The notes beneath the pieces were generated by a model. It had not been told where the DNA came from. It saw nothing but the letters and a program-made list of their open reading frames with translations, and did no database searches. A program made the position numbers and the translations under genes. Below are positions 38,199-48,609 of a stretch of 64,000 nucleotides of DNA, piece by piece (the first letter of the stretch is position 1; each line of letters starts with the position of its first letter). This DNA is from Corynebacterium sanguinis (GTDB lineage Bacteria > Actinomycetota > Actinomycetes > Mycobacteriales > Mycobacteriaceae): positions 558,001 to 622,000 of the forward strand of contig NZ_CP038157.1 of the NCBI RefSeq assembly GCF_007641235.1. Reading direction: 5' to 3'.

Positions 38199-39350
38199 AT
38201 GAACCTCAAGCGCTCCGTTCTCGCCGCCACCGCAGCGTTGTCGCTCGCCCTTGGTGCAGCACCGCTGACCCCCGCCGCCAACGCCACAGATGTGACCCCC
38301 GCGCAGGTGGCCGACGGTACAGCTGTCGGCGAGGTCAAGACGTGGAATGTCAACGAGGATCCGCCGCTGGTGGTTTCCACCAAGAAGCCCCAGGACTGGA
38401 TCAAACAGGTCGACAACAAAAGTGTCCTGGCCTACAAGGTCTTTTCACCGTCGATGAAGCGCGACATCCCCATCGCCGTCATCCCGGCAACCGATGCCAA
38501 TGGCGAGCGCGTGGACAACGCTCCGACGATCTACCTGCTCAACGGCGCTGGCGGCGCGGAGCAGAACGCCGACTGGCTGAAGATGTACGACACCAGGGAC
38601 TTCTTCGCGGGCAAGGGTGTCAACGTGGTCATCCCGCAGGCCGGCGCGTTTACCTACTACACCGACTGGGTCGACGAGAACGTCCAGTCCCCCTACATCA
38701 ATGGCCCCCAGAAATGGGAGACCTTCCTGACCAAGGAGCTTCCGGGCCCGATCGAGGACACCCTCAACGCCGACAACCGCCGCGCCATTGTCGGATTCTC
38801 CATGTCCGGTACCTCCGCGCTCGTCCTCCCAGCGCACAACCCCGGTTTCTACGACGCCGCCGCCTCCTTCTCCGGCTGCGCCGCAACCTCCTCCCCGCAC
38901 GCCTACAACTTCGCCCGCGTGACCATCAACCGCGCCTCCGGTACCGGCGATTTCAAGACGGTGACCCCGGAGCAGATGTGGGGCCCGATGGGCGGCGAGT
39001 ACAACCGCTACAACGACGCGCTGCTTAACGCCGATAAGCTGCGTGGCACCGCGCTCTACATCTCCACGGCGACCGGCCTGGCCGGCCGCTCGGATCAGGT
39101 CAGCTACCTCATCGGCCAGGGCGCACCTGCACCCGCCGCGAGCGTGGGCGCGACCACTCTGCAGGTCGAAGGCGGCGTGATCGAAGCTGCCATCAACAAG
39201 TGCTCGCACGATTTGCGCGCCAAGCTCGAGAGCGAGGGCATCCCGGCGACGTACGAGTTCCGCAACGTCGGCACCCACTCGTGGCCGTACTGGCGCGAAG
39301 ACATCGAGAAGTCCTGGTACAGCACCATCGCACCGGCTTTCGACATGTAA
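38199..39350 (+). CDS. mycolyltransferase (antigen 85 family), secreted
   Basis: Transfers mycolic acids to arabinogalactan or trehalose in the cell envelope. A 383-residue precursor with a signal peptide of about 27 residues (AALSLALGAAPLTPAANA, cleavage after ANA). The alpha/beta-hydrolase nucleophile serine lies in VGFSMSGTSAL near 210, the catalytic acid and histidine are expected in the C-terminal half, and GTHSWPYW near 365 is typical. The motif ptIYLLNGAGGAEQ near 112 is the oxyanion strand. Corynebacteria encode several Cmt enzymes and the number cannot be assigned here. ATG at 38199 follows GAAGGAAAC. Confidence 0.92.
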   Translation: MNLKRSVLAATAALSLALGAAPLTPAANATDVTPAQVADGTAVGEVKTWNVNEDPPLVVSTKKPQDWIKQVDNKSVLAYKVFSPSMKRDIPIAVIPATDANGERVDNAPTIYLLNGAGGAEQNADWLKMYDTRDFFAGKGVNVVIPQAGAFTYYTDWVDENVQSPYINGPQKWETFLTKELPGPIEDTLNADNRRAIVGFSMSGTSALVLPAHNPGFYDAAASFSGCAATSSPHAYNFARVTINRASGTGDFKTVTPEQMWGPMGGEYNRYNDALLNADKLRGTALYISTATGLAGRSDQVSYLIGQGAPAPAASVGATTLQVEGGVIEAAINKCSHDLRAKLESEGIPATYEFRNVGTHSWPYWREDIEKSWYSTIAPAFDM

Positions 39351-39370
39351 GACTTTCTCAGCCGGTAGTC

Positions 39371-39421
39371 GACGCCCCACCCCAGCCCACGGGATGACCT
39401 CGTGGCCAGGGGTGGGGCGTC
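39371..39421. terminator. long GC-rich hairpin terminator
   Basis: A 13-bp perfect stem (39371-39383 with 39409-39421) extends inward with a second short stem (CCACG/CGTGG). It lies 20 bases after the mycolyltransferase stop and before the peptidase gene. There is no T run, so termination may be factor-assisted. Confidence 0.65.
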
Positions 39422-39458
39422 GTCGTTGGCCCACAGGCGGGGGTACACTATTGCGACG

Positions 39459-40721
39459 ATGACAAACCACAGGCTGCGCTCAACTCCCGTTCCCGGCACC
39501 GTCGATGCCTACACGGGCGTGGAGTTCAACCTGGGGTTCCACGTCCACCACTACGACCTCGATCTGACCTACAAGGTCGGCCCGAACCGCCTCGAAGGCA
39601 CTGCGACGCTGACGCTGACCAACTGGCGCGAACTCGACCACATGACTCTCGACCTGCAGCCGTCGATGGTGGCACGGCGGGTGACCTCCCGCAGTCTCAC
39701 GGGCGGGGATATCCGCGTGCGGCGCTTCAAGCAGTCGCACGGCAAGTTGCGCATCAGCTTTGCCGAGGCGATCGCCGTGGACGAGGAGTTCGAACTGGTT
39801 ATCAGCTACGGGGGCAACCCGCGCCCGCGCCGCACCCCCTGGGGCCTGCTGGGCTGGGAAGAACTTACCGAGGGCTCGCTGGTTGCCAGCCAGCCCAACG
39901 GCGCGCCCACCTGGTTCCCCTGCGACGACACCCCGGACGAGAAGGCAACCTACTCCTTCAACGTCCGCGCGGATCGCGATTACACGGTGATCACCAACCC
40001 CACCGCCAGGCCCATGCCCACCTACCTGGCAACCGTGCAGGTTGGCAGGTACTCCCGGGTCGATCTCGGGCGCAATGTGATCGCGTGGCTACCGTACAAC
40101 GTCGGCCCGGGTGATTTTGCAAAGCAGCAGGCGATGCTGGAATTTTTTGAGGAGACTTTCGGGCCTTACCCGTTTGAACGCTACGAGGTGGTGGTTACCG
40201 AGGACGACTTGGAGATTCCCCTCGAGGCGGCCGCGATGTCGATTTTCGGGGTCAACCACCTGCGCGGTGAGGAGCGACTGATCGCCCACGAGCTGGCGCA
40301 CCAGTGGTTCGGCAACTCGCTGGGTGTTGCCCAGTGGAGCGACATCTGGCTCAACGAGGGTTTCGCCTGCTACTGCGAGTGGCTGTGGGCGGATCACCAA
40401 GGCACCCCGGTTGATGTCAGCGTGCGCCAGCACTACCGCAGGCTCACGCGGCAGAGTTTCACTCTTGCCGACCCCGGCCCCCGCGACATGTTCGACGACC
40501 GCGTGTACAAGCGCGGCGCGATCACGCTGCATGCTTTACGACGCCTCGTCGGCGACGCCGCCTTTTTCAGCGCCGTGCGCAGCTACGTGGCCAAGAACGC
40601 CCACAGCGTCGTCGAGCCCTTCGACCTGGTCAACGCGCTGAAGGCCCACGCCCCCGGCGCGGATGTCGAGGGGGTTATCGACGCCTGGATTAACCGGCCC
40701 GAGCTTCCGGAGTGCCCGTGA
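39459..40721 (+). CDS. M1-family zinc metallopeptidase, short form
   Basis: A 420-residue aminopeptidase-like protein. The zinc site HELAHQWFG (about residues 278-286) and the third ligand glutamate in DIWLNEGFACY 19 residues later are complete. The exopeptidase GAMEN motif is replaced by EAAAMSIFG near 260, so specificity may differ. The C-terminal helical domain of classical 850-residue PepN enzymes is absent; only the N-terminal beta domain and catalytic domain are present. No signal peptide. The ATG at 39459 was chosen over an upstream frame start at 39402. The next gene's GTG overlaps its stop. Confidence 0.88.
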   Translation: MTNHRLRSTPVPGTVDAYTGVEFNLGFHVHHYDLDLTYKVGPNRLEGTATLTLTNWRELDHMTLDLQPSMVARRVTSRSLTGGDIRVRRFKQSHGKLRISFAEAIAVDEEFELVISYGGNPRPRRTPWGLLGWEELTEGSLVASQPNGAPTWFPCDDTPDEKATYSFNVRADRDYTVITNPTARPMPTYLATVQVGRYSRVDLGRNVIAWLPYNVGPGDFAKQQAMLEFFEETFGPYPFERYEVVVTEDDLEIPLEAAAMSIFGVNHLRGEERLIAHELAHQWFGNSLGVAQWSDIWLNEGFACYCEWLWADHQGTPVDVSVRQHYRRLTRQSFTLADPGPRDMFDDRVYKRGAITLHALRRLVGDAAFFSAVRSYVAKNAHSVVEPFDLVNALKAHAPGADVEGVIDAWINRPELPECP

Positions 40722-41908
40722 GAAGCCTCTCCTTCGCCACTCTTTTCGCCGCAATCAGCGGCTTCGCGGTGCTCTGGGTTGCCCAGCGCGTCCTGCCCGC
40801 GGAGACGGACTACCGCTACTTCGCCGCTTTCTGGTCGCTGTTCTTCGCCGCCACCGGGCTTATCGACGGCCTGACGCACGAGACCACCCGCGCCGTCGCC
40901 GGCGCCCGGGAATCTGGTGCGCACGGTTCCGCTAACCCGTGGCGGGTCGGGGCGCTGGTTGCCGCGCTGATCGCCGTCGCGACGGCCGTCGGCGGCGTGC
41001 TGTTCATGCACCAAGTCGTGCCCGTGGCACCCGCCCCCGCCACCATCCTTATTGCCTTCGGCCTGGTCAGCTACGTGTTCCAGGCGGCGCTATCCGGGAT
41101 CTTGAGTGGGGCTGGGCTGTGGAACCAGTACGCCGCGATGGTCGCGCTCGACTCCGGCGTGCGCCTCGTCCTCGCCGTCGTGGCGTGGGCGATGGGGTGG
41201 TCGCTGTGGGCGTTCGCGATCATCACGGTAATCGGCGCAGCGAGCTGGTTGGTCATCCTCGGCTCCTCCCAGGCCGCGCGAAACAGCATCCGTGTGGCCC
41301 TGGACGTGGATCGCGCGGTGTTTTCCCGCCGGGTGTCCTCCGCGATGGTCGCCTCGGGGGCTTCGGCGGCGCTGATCACGGGCTTCCCCGTCGCCGTCAA
41401 TGCCGCCTTCCCCTTCGGCGGGGGCACTGCAGTCGCCGCGATCATCAACGCGGTGCTGCTTACCCGCGCCCCCGTGCTCGTGCCGCTGCAGCGCTTCCAG
41501 TCCGCGTTGGTGGTGCGGTTCGTGGAGCAGCGCGAGCGCATCCACGCCGCCCTTGTCGCCCCGATCGGCGCCGTGCTGGGCTTGGGCGCTGTTGGCTTCG
41601 CCGCCGCCTGGTTGCTCGGGCCGGCGATCCTTCGTTTCGCCTTCGAGCCGGAATTTTTCGTCCCGGGGTTAACCCTGGGCGCGCTCACCTTCGCCTCGGC
41701 GTTCATGGGCGCGCTGATGATCACCGGCGTGGCCGTGCTCTCCACCGAGCGCCACGGCGTGTACGTGGCCGGCTGGGTGGTCGCGACCGTCGTCGCGTTC
41801 GCGCTGCTTTTCGCCCTGCCCTACGGGGTGGTCACCTCGGTGTGCGCGGCCCTGTACGCAGGCCCACTTGCCGGAGCCGCGGTGCATGCAATAGGTCTAC
41901 GTCGGTAG
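40718..41908 (+). CDS. polysaccharide flippase-like multispanning membrane protein
   Basis: A 396-residue membrane protein with about 12 hydrophobic helices. GTG at 40718 overlaps the peptidase stop (GTGA); GTG 40712 is a further option. Helix pattern and lack of soluble domains fit an oligosaccharide flippase or Wzx/MurJ-type transporter. Hydrophilic loops are short. Neighbouring dTDP-rhamnose genes suggest export of a rhamnose-containing glycan, an inference from context only. Residues 1-25 form the first helix (SFATLFAAISGFAVLWVAQR). Confidence 0.7.
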   Translation: MRSLSFATLFAAISGFAVLWVAQRVLPAETDYRYFAAFWSLFFAATGLIDGLTHETTRAVAGARESGAHGSANPWRVGALVAALIAVATAVGGVLFMHQVVPVAPAPATILIAFGLVSYVFQAALSGILSGAGLWNQYAAMVALDSGVRLVLAVVAWAMGWSLWAFAIITVIGAASWLVILGSSQAARNSIRVALDVDRAVFSRRVSSAMVASGASAALITGFPVAVNAAFPFGGGTAVAAIINAVLLTRAPVLVPLQRFQSALVVRFVEQRERIHAALVAPIGAVLGLGAVGFAAAWLLGPAILRFAFEPEFFVPGLTLGALTFASAFMGALMITGVAVLSTERHGVYVAGWVVATVVAFALLFALPYGVVTSVCAALYAGPLAGAAVHAIGLRR

Positions 41909-41916
41909 GGTTTTGA

Positions 41917-43315
<1,399 letters not shown>

Positions 43316-43320
43316 CTCCC

Positions 43321-44643
43321 ATGAACCCCACCCCCATCGACGGCCTGGAAATCCACCCGCTCGACGTCCACGCGGACAACCGCGGCTGGTTCAAGGAAAA
43401 CTGGTCCGGCCAGCGGCTGCGCCCGGTGCAGAACAACATCTCCTTCAACGCCCGGGTTGGTGCGACCCGCGGCATGCACGCCGAGCCCTGGGACAAATGG
43501 GTCTCCGTGGCCACCGGGCGCGTCTTTGCTGCGTGGGTGGACCTGCGCGAGGGCTCGGAAACCTTCGCGACGAAGTTCGGCGTCGAGATCGGCCCGGACA
43601 CCGCGGTGTTCGTCCCGCGCGGGGTGGCCAACGGCTTCCAGGCCCTCGAGGACGCAACCACCTACACCTACCTGGTCAACGCCCGCTACAACCCGAATGG
43701 CGCGTACGCCTACTGCTCCTACCGCGAGATCGACTGGCCGCTCGAGCCCACCGAGTTATCTGAGGCGGACCAAAAGCACCCGCCGCTTGCCGACGCCCCC
43801 ACCGTGCCGCCGCGCAAAATCCTTGTCACCGGCGCGAACGGGCAGCTCGGCCGGGCCTTGCGCAAGGTCTACTCGGAGCGCGAGGCGGAATTCTGCACCC
43901 GGGCCGAGTTCGACATCACTCATCCGCCGGCGCGCGATTGGAACGAGTACCGCGCGATCATCAACTGCGCCGCCTACAACGACGTCAACGGGGCGGAAAC
44001 AGAAAGGGGCACAGCGTGGGCGGTCAACGCGGACGCTGTGGCGGGGCTTGCCCGCATCGCCTCCGAGCACGACCTGACCCTGGTGCACGTCTCCAGCGAC
44101 TACGTCTTCGATGGGTTGAATACAGAGCACACCGAGGACGAGCTGCCATCGCCGCTCAGCGCCTATGGGGCGTCGAAAAGCGCGGGTGAAACCGCCGCCC
44201 GGGCCACGCCGCGCCACTACGTGATTCGCACCTCCTGGGTGTTCGGTGAGGGCGCGAACTTCATGGACACCATGGCCCGGCTCGCGGACAAGGGTGTGAG
44301 CCCCAGCGTGGTGGCCGACCAGCGCGGCAGGCCCACGCATGCCGACGATCTGGCGCACGGCATCGCGCATCTGCTGGCGACAAAGGCCGAGTATGGCGTG
44401 TACAACATCACCTCCGACGGCGATGCGGTGGGCCGCGACGAGATCGCGATGAGCGTATTCATCGGGGTGGGCGCGGACCCCTCCGACGTCACCCCCGTGA
44501 CTACTGCCCAGTACGCCGAGCTCAACGGCCCCGAAGCACCCCGCCCGAAGGAATCCACCTTAAGCCTGGACAAGATCAAGGCAACCGGGTTCTCACCGCG
44601 GAACTGGCGCGCGGCGTTGGCGATCTATCTGGCGGCGCGCTGA
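43321..44643 (+). CDS. rmlCD: fused dTDP-4-dehydrorhamnose 3,5-epimerase / reductase
   Basis: Bifunctional enzyme completing dTDP-L-rhamnose. Residues 1-155 are the RmlC cupin domain, with the catalytic histidine probably in TRGMHAEPWDKW near 55 and FVPRGVANGFQALED near 97. Residues 160-440 are the RmlD SDR domain: ILVTGANGQLGRALRK near 165, SSDYVFDGLN near 260, the Tyr-Lys of YGASKSAGE near 280. This fusion is characteristic of corynebacteria. The ATG at 43321 follows no strong ribosome binding site. The inverted repeat at 44665-44751 lies directly downstream. Confidence 0.94.
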   Translation: MNPTPIDGLEIHPLDVHADNRGWFKENWSGQRLRPVQNNISFNARVGATRGMHAEPWDKWVSVATGRVFAAWVDLREGSETFATKFGVEIGPDTAVFVPRGVANGFQALEDATTYTYLVNARYNPNGAYAYCSYREIDWPLEPTELSEADQKHPPLADAPTVPPRKILVTGANGQLGRALRKVYSEREAEFCTRAEFDITHPPARDWNEYRAIINCAAYNDVNGAETERGTAWAVNADAVAGLARIASEHDLTLVHVSSDYVFDGLNTEHTEDELPSPLSAYGASKSAGETAARATPRHYVIRTSWVFGEGANFMDTMARLADKGVSPSVVADQRGRPTHADDLAHGIAHLLATKAEYGVYNITSDGDAVGRDEIAMSVFIGVGADPSDVTPVTTAQYAELNGPEAPRPKESTLSLDKIKATGFSPRNWRAALAIYLAAR

Positions 44644-44664
44644 TGCCCCCCCCCGAACCGCCAA

Positions 44665-44751
44665 ATGCTGACCAGTACATGCTTGTCAGTCGATTAACGA
44701 AAGGCCCATAGGTACGGATGTCCCGACTGGCAAGCATGTACTGGTCAGCAT
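44665..44751. repeat. 28-bp near-perfect inverted repeat with 31-base loop
   Basis: Arms at 44665-44692 and 44724-44751 are reverse complements over 28 bases, with one mismatch that would be a G-U pair in RNA. The loop is 31 bases. It begins 22 bases after the rmlCD stop, behind a run of nine C residues. The stem is far longer than needed for a terminator, and no T run follows. It resembles a miniature inverted-repeat element or a stable RNA hairpin. Confidence 0.75.
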
Positions 44752-44778
44752 CTGGGGCGAGAGCTTTCCTATTGTTTT

Positions 44779-45342
44779 ATGGTGGAAAGTATGAAGCCTA
44801 TGCCTATCACCTCATCCACCCGCCCGGGTCCCGGCCGCGGCACAGACATCGCCCTGCTCGCGCGGTTGGCCAACCGCATCGGCGCGCAAGTACAAGGGAC
44901 GAAGACACTGAACCTATTCGGCGCGGTCGGCCGGGCGAGGCGCAACTTTTTACCGTGGCTGCTCTATTCCGGCTCCTTGATGCCCTTCGGTATCCTGCCG
45001 CGCAGGCAATCCGAGCTGGTCATCTTGCGCGTCGCTACGCTGCGCGATTCCCGCTACGAACTCGAGCACCACACCACGATGGGCAAGCGCTTCGGCCTCA
45101 GCGACGCCGACATCGAAGCTGTCAAGCGGCCCGAGCACGGCTTCACCGGTCGCACGGGGGTGATCCTGGATGCTACCAATGACCTCATCGAGCACCGCCA
45201 GATCACCGACGAGGTGTGGGAGCGCCTGCGCGACCACCTCAGCGACAAAGAGATCACAGCCCTGCTGTTGCTCGTGACCAACTACGACGGCCTGGCAACC
45301 GTCATGGACGTCCTCCAGGTACCCCTGGACGAGAAGCGCTAG
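44779..45342 (+). CDS. carboxymuconolactone decarboxylase (AhpD-like) family protein
   Basis: A 187-residue protein of the CMD fold: the helix SELVILRVATLRDSRYELEHHTTMGKRFGLSDADIEAVK (about 75-115) is the family core. The CxxC pair found in AhpD-type members is absent (SRYE replaces it), so a peroxidase role is not supported. The Glu and His of ELEHH are retained. The C-terminal helix is typical. The start could also be the ATG at 44791. The stop overlaps the convergent SDR gene by four bases. Confidence 0.8.
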   Translation: MVESMKPMPITSSTRPGPGRGTDIALLARLANRIGAQVQGTKTLNLFGAVGRARRNFLPWLLYSGSLMPFGILPRRQSELVILRVATLRDSRYELEHHTTMGKRFGLSDADIEAVKRPEHGFTGRTGVILDATNDLIEHRQITDEVWERLRDHLSDKEITALLLLVTNYDGLATVMDVLQVPLDEKR

Positions 45343-46214
45343 AGCATCGCGTCCTTCGCCACCCACCGAAACGCGCGGTTGATCCCCCGCATGGCTCCTG
45401 CGTATAGCCAGGGTGCGTTGACCTGCGCCCAGCGCGCCAGTGCCACATCTGCGCCGGTGGTTATCAGCGGCTTATTCTTCTCCACGCCGCGAAGGATGAT
45501 CTCGGCGCACTTCTCCGGCGAGATGGCATGGCCCTGGAAAAGCTCGCGCGCCTTGCGTACCCGGGGGTTGTCCATGTCCACCCCGTCGACGTCAATGGTG
45601 CGCACCAGCCCGGTGTCCACCGCGCCCGGCGCGACGGCGTGCACTCTAATGCCGTAGGGGGCGAGGTCGAAGCGCAGCACCTCGCACATCGCCAGCACGC
45701 CTCCCTTGGATGCCGAGTACGCCGCGTGCCAGGGCAGCGCGAGGATGCCCGCGGAGCTGGAGACGCAGACCAATCGGCGGGGGCCGATTTCCTGTTGCTC
45801 CTGCCTGGGCAGCGGGCCGGCCTTCATCATCGCCGGGGTGAAGGCGCGTGCCACGTGGATGGTGCCCATGAGGTTGACGTCGATAAGAGTGCGCCACTTC
45901 TCAAGCGGCATCGTGTCCACCCTGCCCCAGATGGAGATGCCTCCGACGTGGTGGACGGTGTGGGCAGGTCCGTGCTGCTGAGCAAGTCCACTCGCCCAGG
46001 AATCGACGGCATCTGCGTCGGCGACGTCGACCACGGAGGCGTCGATAAGCTTGGCTCCCCGCGCCTCGCAATCGCGCGCGGTGGCCTCGAGCCCGGCGGA
46101 ATTGATATCGCTGATGGCAAGCCGCCAGCCGAGATCGGCCAGCTGGAGGGCGAGGGCGCGTCCGATGCCGGAGGCGGCACCGGTGACGACGGCGTAGTGG
46201 CGGGTACCGAACAT
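45339..46214 (-). CDS. short-chain dehydrogenase/reductase
   Basis: A 291-residue SDR enzyme. NAD(P) motif [15 protein letters not shown] near 9, the NAG-type segment appears as VHHVGGIS near 90, catalytic serine in [12 protein letters not shown] near 150, and Tyr-Lys in [10 protein letters not shown] near 170. A C-terminal extension of about 60 residues ([21 protein letters not shown]) is common in actinobacterial members. The ATG at 46214 follows GGAGC. Divergent from rmlA (65 bases). Substrate unknown. Confidence 0.85.
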   Translation of the reverse strand: MFGTRHYAVVTGAASGIGRALALQLADLGWRLAISDINSAGLEATARDCEARGAKLIDASVVDVADADAVDSWASGLAQQHGPAHTVHHVGGISIWGRVDTMPLEKWRTLIDVNLMGTIHVARAFTPAMMKAGPLPRQEQQEIGPRRLVCVSSSAGILALPWHAAYSASKGGVLAMCEVLRFDLAPYGIRVHAVAPGAVDTGLVRTIDVDGVDMDNPRVRKARELFQGHAISPEKCAEIILRGVEKNKPLITTGADVALARWAQVNAPWLYAGAMRGINRAFRWVAKDAML

Positions 46215-46278
46215 GGGCGCTCCTTTGCTGTGTAGTTTCACCCACCATAGGAAAACTCGGTGTCTAATGTGGAGATTC

Positions 46279-47142
46279 ATGAAAGGCATCATCCTCGCGG
46301 GCGGCTCGGGCACGCGTCTCTACCCCATTACCAAGGGCATCTCGAAGCAGCTCATGCCGATCTACGACAAGCCGATGATCTACTACCCTTTAAGCACCCT
46401 GATCAGCGCCGGCATCCGCGAGGTCCTCGTGATTACCACCCAAGAGGACGCAGATGCTTTTCGACGCCTGCTTGGCGACGGCTCCGACTGGGGCATCATG
46501 ATTGACTACGCCGTGCAACCGAAGCCCGAGGGGCTGGCCCAGGCGTTCATCATCGGCGAGGAATTCATCGGCGACGATTCCGTCGCCCTCGTCCTCGGCG
46601 ACAATATTTTCGACGGCGCCGGGCTTTCAAGCATCCTCGGCGGGATCCGCGAGATTTCGGGCGGCGCAATCTTCGCCTACGAGGTCTCCGACCCGCAGCG
46701 CTACGGCGTCGTCAGCTTCGACGAGCGCGGGATGGCGACCTCGATCGAGGAGAAGCCTGCTGCCCCGAAGTCGCCTTTTGCCGTAGTGGGGCTTTATTTC
46801 TATGACAACAGTGTGGTTGACATCGCGAAATCGATCACCCCGAGCGCTCGTGGTGAGCTCGAGATCACCTCGATCAACGAGGAGTACCTGCACCGCGGGG
46901 CGCTTAAGGTCCACCGCTTGGAGCGCGGCGACGTGTGGCTCGATACCGGGACGATCGATTCGATGACCGAGGCCAGCGCTTACGTGGAGGTGATCCAGAA
47001 GCGCACGGGCACGGTCATCGGCTCGCCCGAAGTCGCGGCGTACCGCGAGGGGCTGATCTCGGCGGACGCGCTTGCCGAGCTGGGGCGCGCGATGTTGAAG
47101 TCCGGCTACGGCCGCTACCTCATCGACGCCGCTCGCGATTAG
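46279..47142 (+). CDS. rmlA: glucose-1-phosphate thymidylyltransferase
   Basis: First step of dTDP-L-rhamnose synthesis, making dTDP-glucose. A 287-residue protein. The nucleotide motif [20 protein letters not shown] is at residues 5-24, followed by [12 protein letters not shown] near 30, VLGDNIFDG near 110, and EKPAAPKS near 160. The length is standard. It is separated from rmlCD by the CMD and SDR genes on the map, so the rhamnose genes form two transcription units. The ATG at 46279 was chosen because the upstream frame lacks family sequence. Confidence 0.94.
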   Translation: MKGIILAGGSGTRLYPITKGISKQLMPIYDKPMIYYPLSTLISAGIREVLVITTQEDADAFRRLLGDGSDWGIMIDYAVQPKPEGLAQAFIIGEEFIGDDSVALVLGDNIFDGAGLSSILGGIREISGGAIFAYEVSDPQRYGVVSFDERGMATSIEEKPAAPKSPFAVVGLYFYDNSVVDIAKSITPSARGELEITSINEEYLHRGALKVHRLERGDVWLDTGTIDSMTEASAYVEVIQKRTGTVIGSPEVAAYREGLISADALAELGRAMLKSGYGRYLIDAARD

Positions 47143-47251
47143 GTACTATTTTCTAATTTTGTCACATAACCTCCATTCATGCCCTTGAGTATCGAATATA
47201 TGTTCACTACACTGGCATTTATAAACGGGGGGAATTTCAGCGACGAACGAT

Positions 47252-48598
47252 ATGCGACGCGACGGCGCCCGGCTCATCATCGAGGGCGAGTTCATGGTGT
47301 TCAGCAGCTACAGTCTGGACACCGTCCACAGCATAGACAGCGACTACGACATTGAAATCGCGGAACTGATGGCAATCACAGGGCGAGGGAAACATTTCGT
47401 CGAGGCCGGGGTCGCCGGTTACAGTCGCCTGCGCGACCTGCCTCGCCTGCGCGCGCTGCAGAACGAGCGCCAGCTTCTCGACGTCCCCCGGCTCGCCGCG
47501 ATCGACCGCACCTTGAGCGTGCTCGCCCCCGACACAACCGCGCGCACGCTCGCGCTTTTCGACGACCTCCTGGTCGACATGTTCACCTCCACCCGCCTCG
47601 GCGCCGCCCTGCCCAGCGTGTGGAGCGTCACCCGCAGACTGCGCCGCCTCGTCGCCGAGGTGGATCCCTCGGTCGATTTCAACCCTGTCAAGCGCCGGCA
47701 GCGCGAGAAGCCCCTGGCACCCACCGCACGCTTCTTCCCCGGTGCCGACGGCACGACAGCGCTCAACCTCACCGCCGACGCCGCGACCATGGCCAGCGTC
47801 GACGCGTTCGTCGGCGCCACGGCCCGAGAACACAAGCTCGGCCTCGCCGACGCCATGATCAAACTGCTCACCGGCCACCTCGCGCCCGAAACGCACGCGA
47901 CCACGCGCGTCTACGCCGTCGGTGAGGAAACCTTTTCCCCGCGGCTCGGCTGGCTCGGGGACTCCTACCTCAACCTGTTCGGCGAAGGCAACGTCAAGAT
48001 CACCCAGCTTGACGACGCCTCCAGCGCCCACACCGATAGTTACACACCGACCAAGAAGATGGCGGCCTTTGTCAGGGCGCGCGACGGCGCATGCGTCTTC
48101 CCCGGCTGCCACGTCCCCGCTGAGCGCTGCCAGCTCGACCACCGCATCCCCTACGGCCAGGGAGGCGAAACAACCCCAGACAATCTCCACTGCTTGTGCC
48201 AACGGCATCATAATTTCAAGACAGATAAGCGGGGGTTTTACATCCCAGACCCCGCCACGGGTGAAACAATCTGGCTTTTCGCAGACGGCACCTGGATTAC
48301 CAGCGAGGCCAAGGGAATCCTGCGGGACAACCTCACCCCGACCAACCCCAGGTGGGCAACAACCCGCGAACGCGTGCGCGCCCGTCGCGCCCACATCGCC
48401 CGGTTCAACGCGGCGTGCCACGCCGCCTGCGACGAATACGACTCCGGGGCCGACGATGGCGCAACGGTGGCGAAAATCAAGCACTTTGAGGAGGAATTTG
48501 ACCTCACCTTCGACTACCCACCGCAACCAGAAGACCTCTCGTGGATCCCGCCCGAACCGGACGACACTGAACCTCCCTATCCCGACCCGCTCGCGTAG
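47252..48598 (+). CDS. DUF222 / 13E12-type HNH endonuclease domain protein
   Basis: A 448-residue protein. The N-terminal DUF222-like helical region covers about 50-260. The C-terminal HNH region has CVFPGCHVPAERCQLDHRI (about 285-303) and LHCLCQRHHNFK near 318, with the two CxxC-type zinc pairs and the HNH histidines. The 13E12 family is repeated in many actinobacteria, with uncertain biological role. Candidate starts are ATG 47252 and 47294. No mobile-element ends are seen at its edges, and it is flanked by rmlA and a glycosyltransferase gene. Confidence 0.85.
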   Translation: MRRDGARLIIEGEFMVFSSYSLDTVHSIDSDYDIEIAELMAITGRGKHFVEAGVAGYSRLRDLPRLRALQNERQLLDVPRLAAIDRTLSVLAPDTTARTLALFDDLLVDMFTSTRLGAALPSVWSVTRRLRRLVAEVDPSVDFNPVKRRQREKPLAPTARFFPGADGTTALNLTADAATMASVDAFVGATAREHKLGLADAMIKLLTGHLAPETHATTRVYAVGEETFSPRLGWLGDSYLNLFGEGNVKITQLDDASSAHTDSYTPTKKMAAFVRARDGACVFPGCHVPAERCQLDHRIPYGQGGETTPDNLHCLCQRHHNFKTDKRGFYIPDPATGETIWLFADGTWITSEAKGILRDNLTPTNPRWATTRERVRARRAHIARFNAACHAACDEYDSGADDGATVAKIKHFEEEFDLTFDYPPQPEDLSWIPPEPDDTEPPYPDPLA

Positions 48599-48609
48599 GA
48601 TACGGCCAC

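Noticed and set aside
47252..48598. HNH protein as a homing endonuclease or intron-encoded protein
   Set aside because: The DUF222 N-terminus identifies the common 13E12 family; no intron or interrupted host gene is visible around it.
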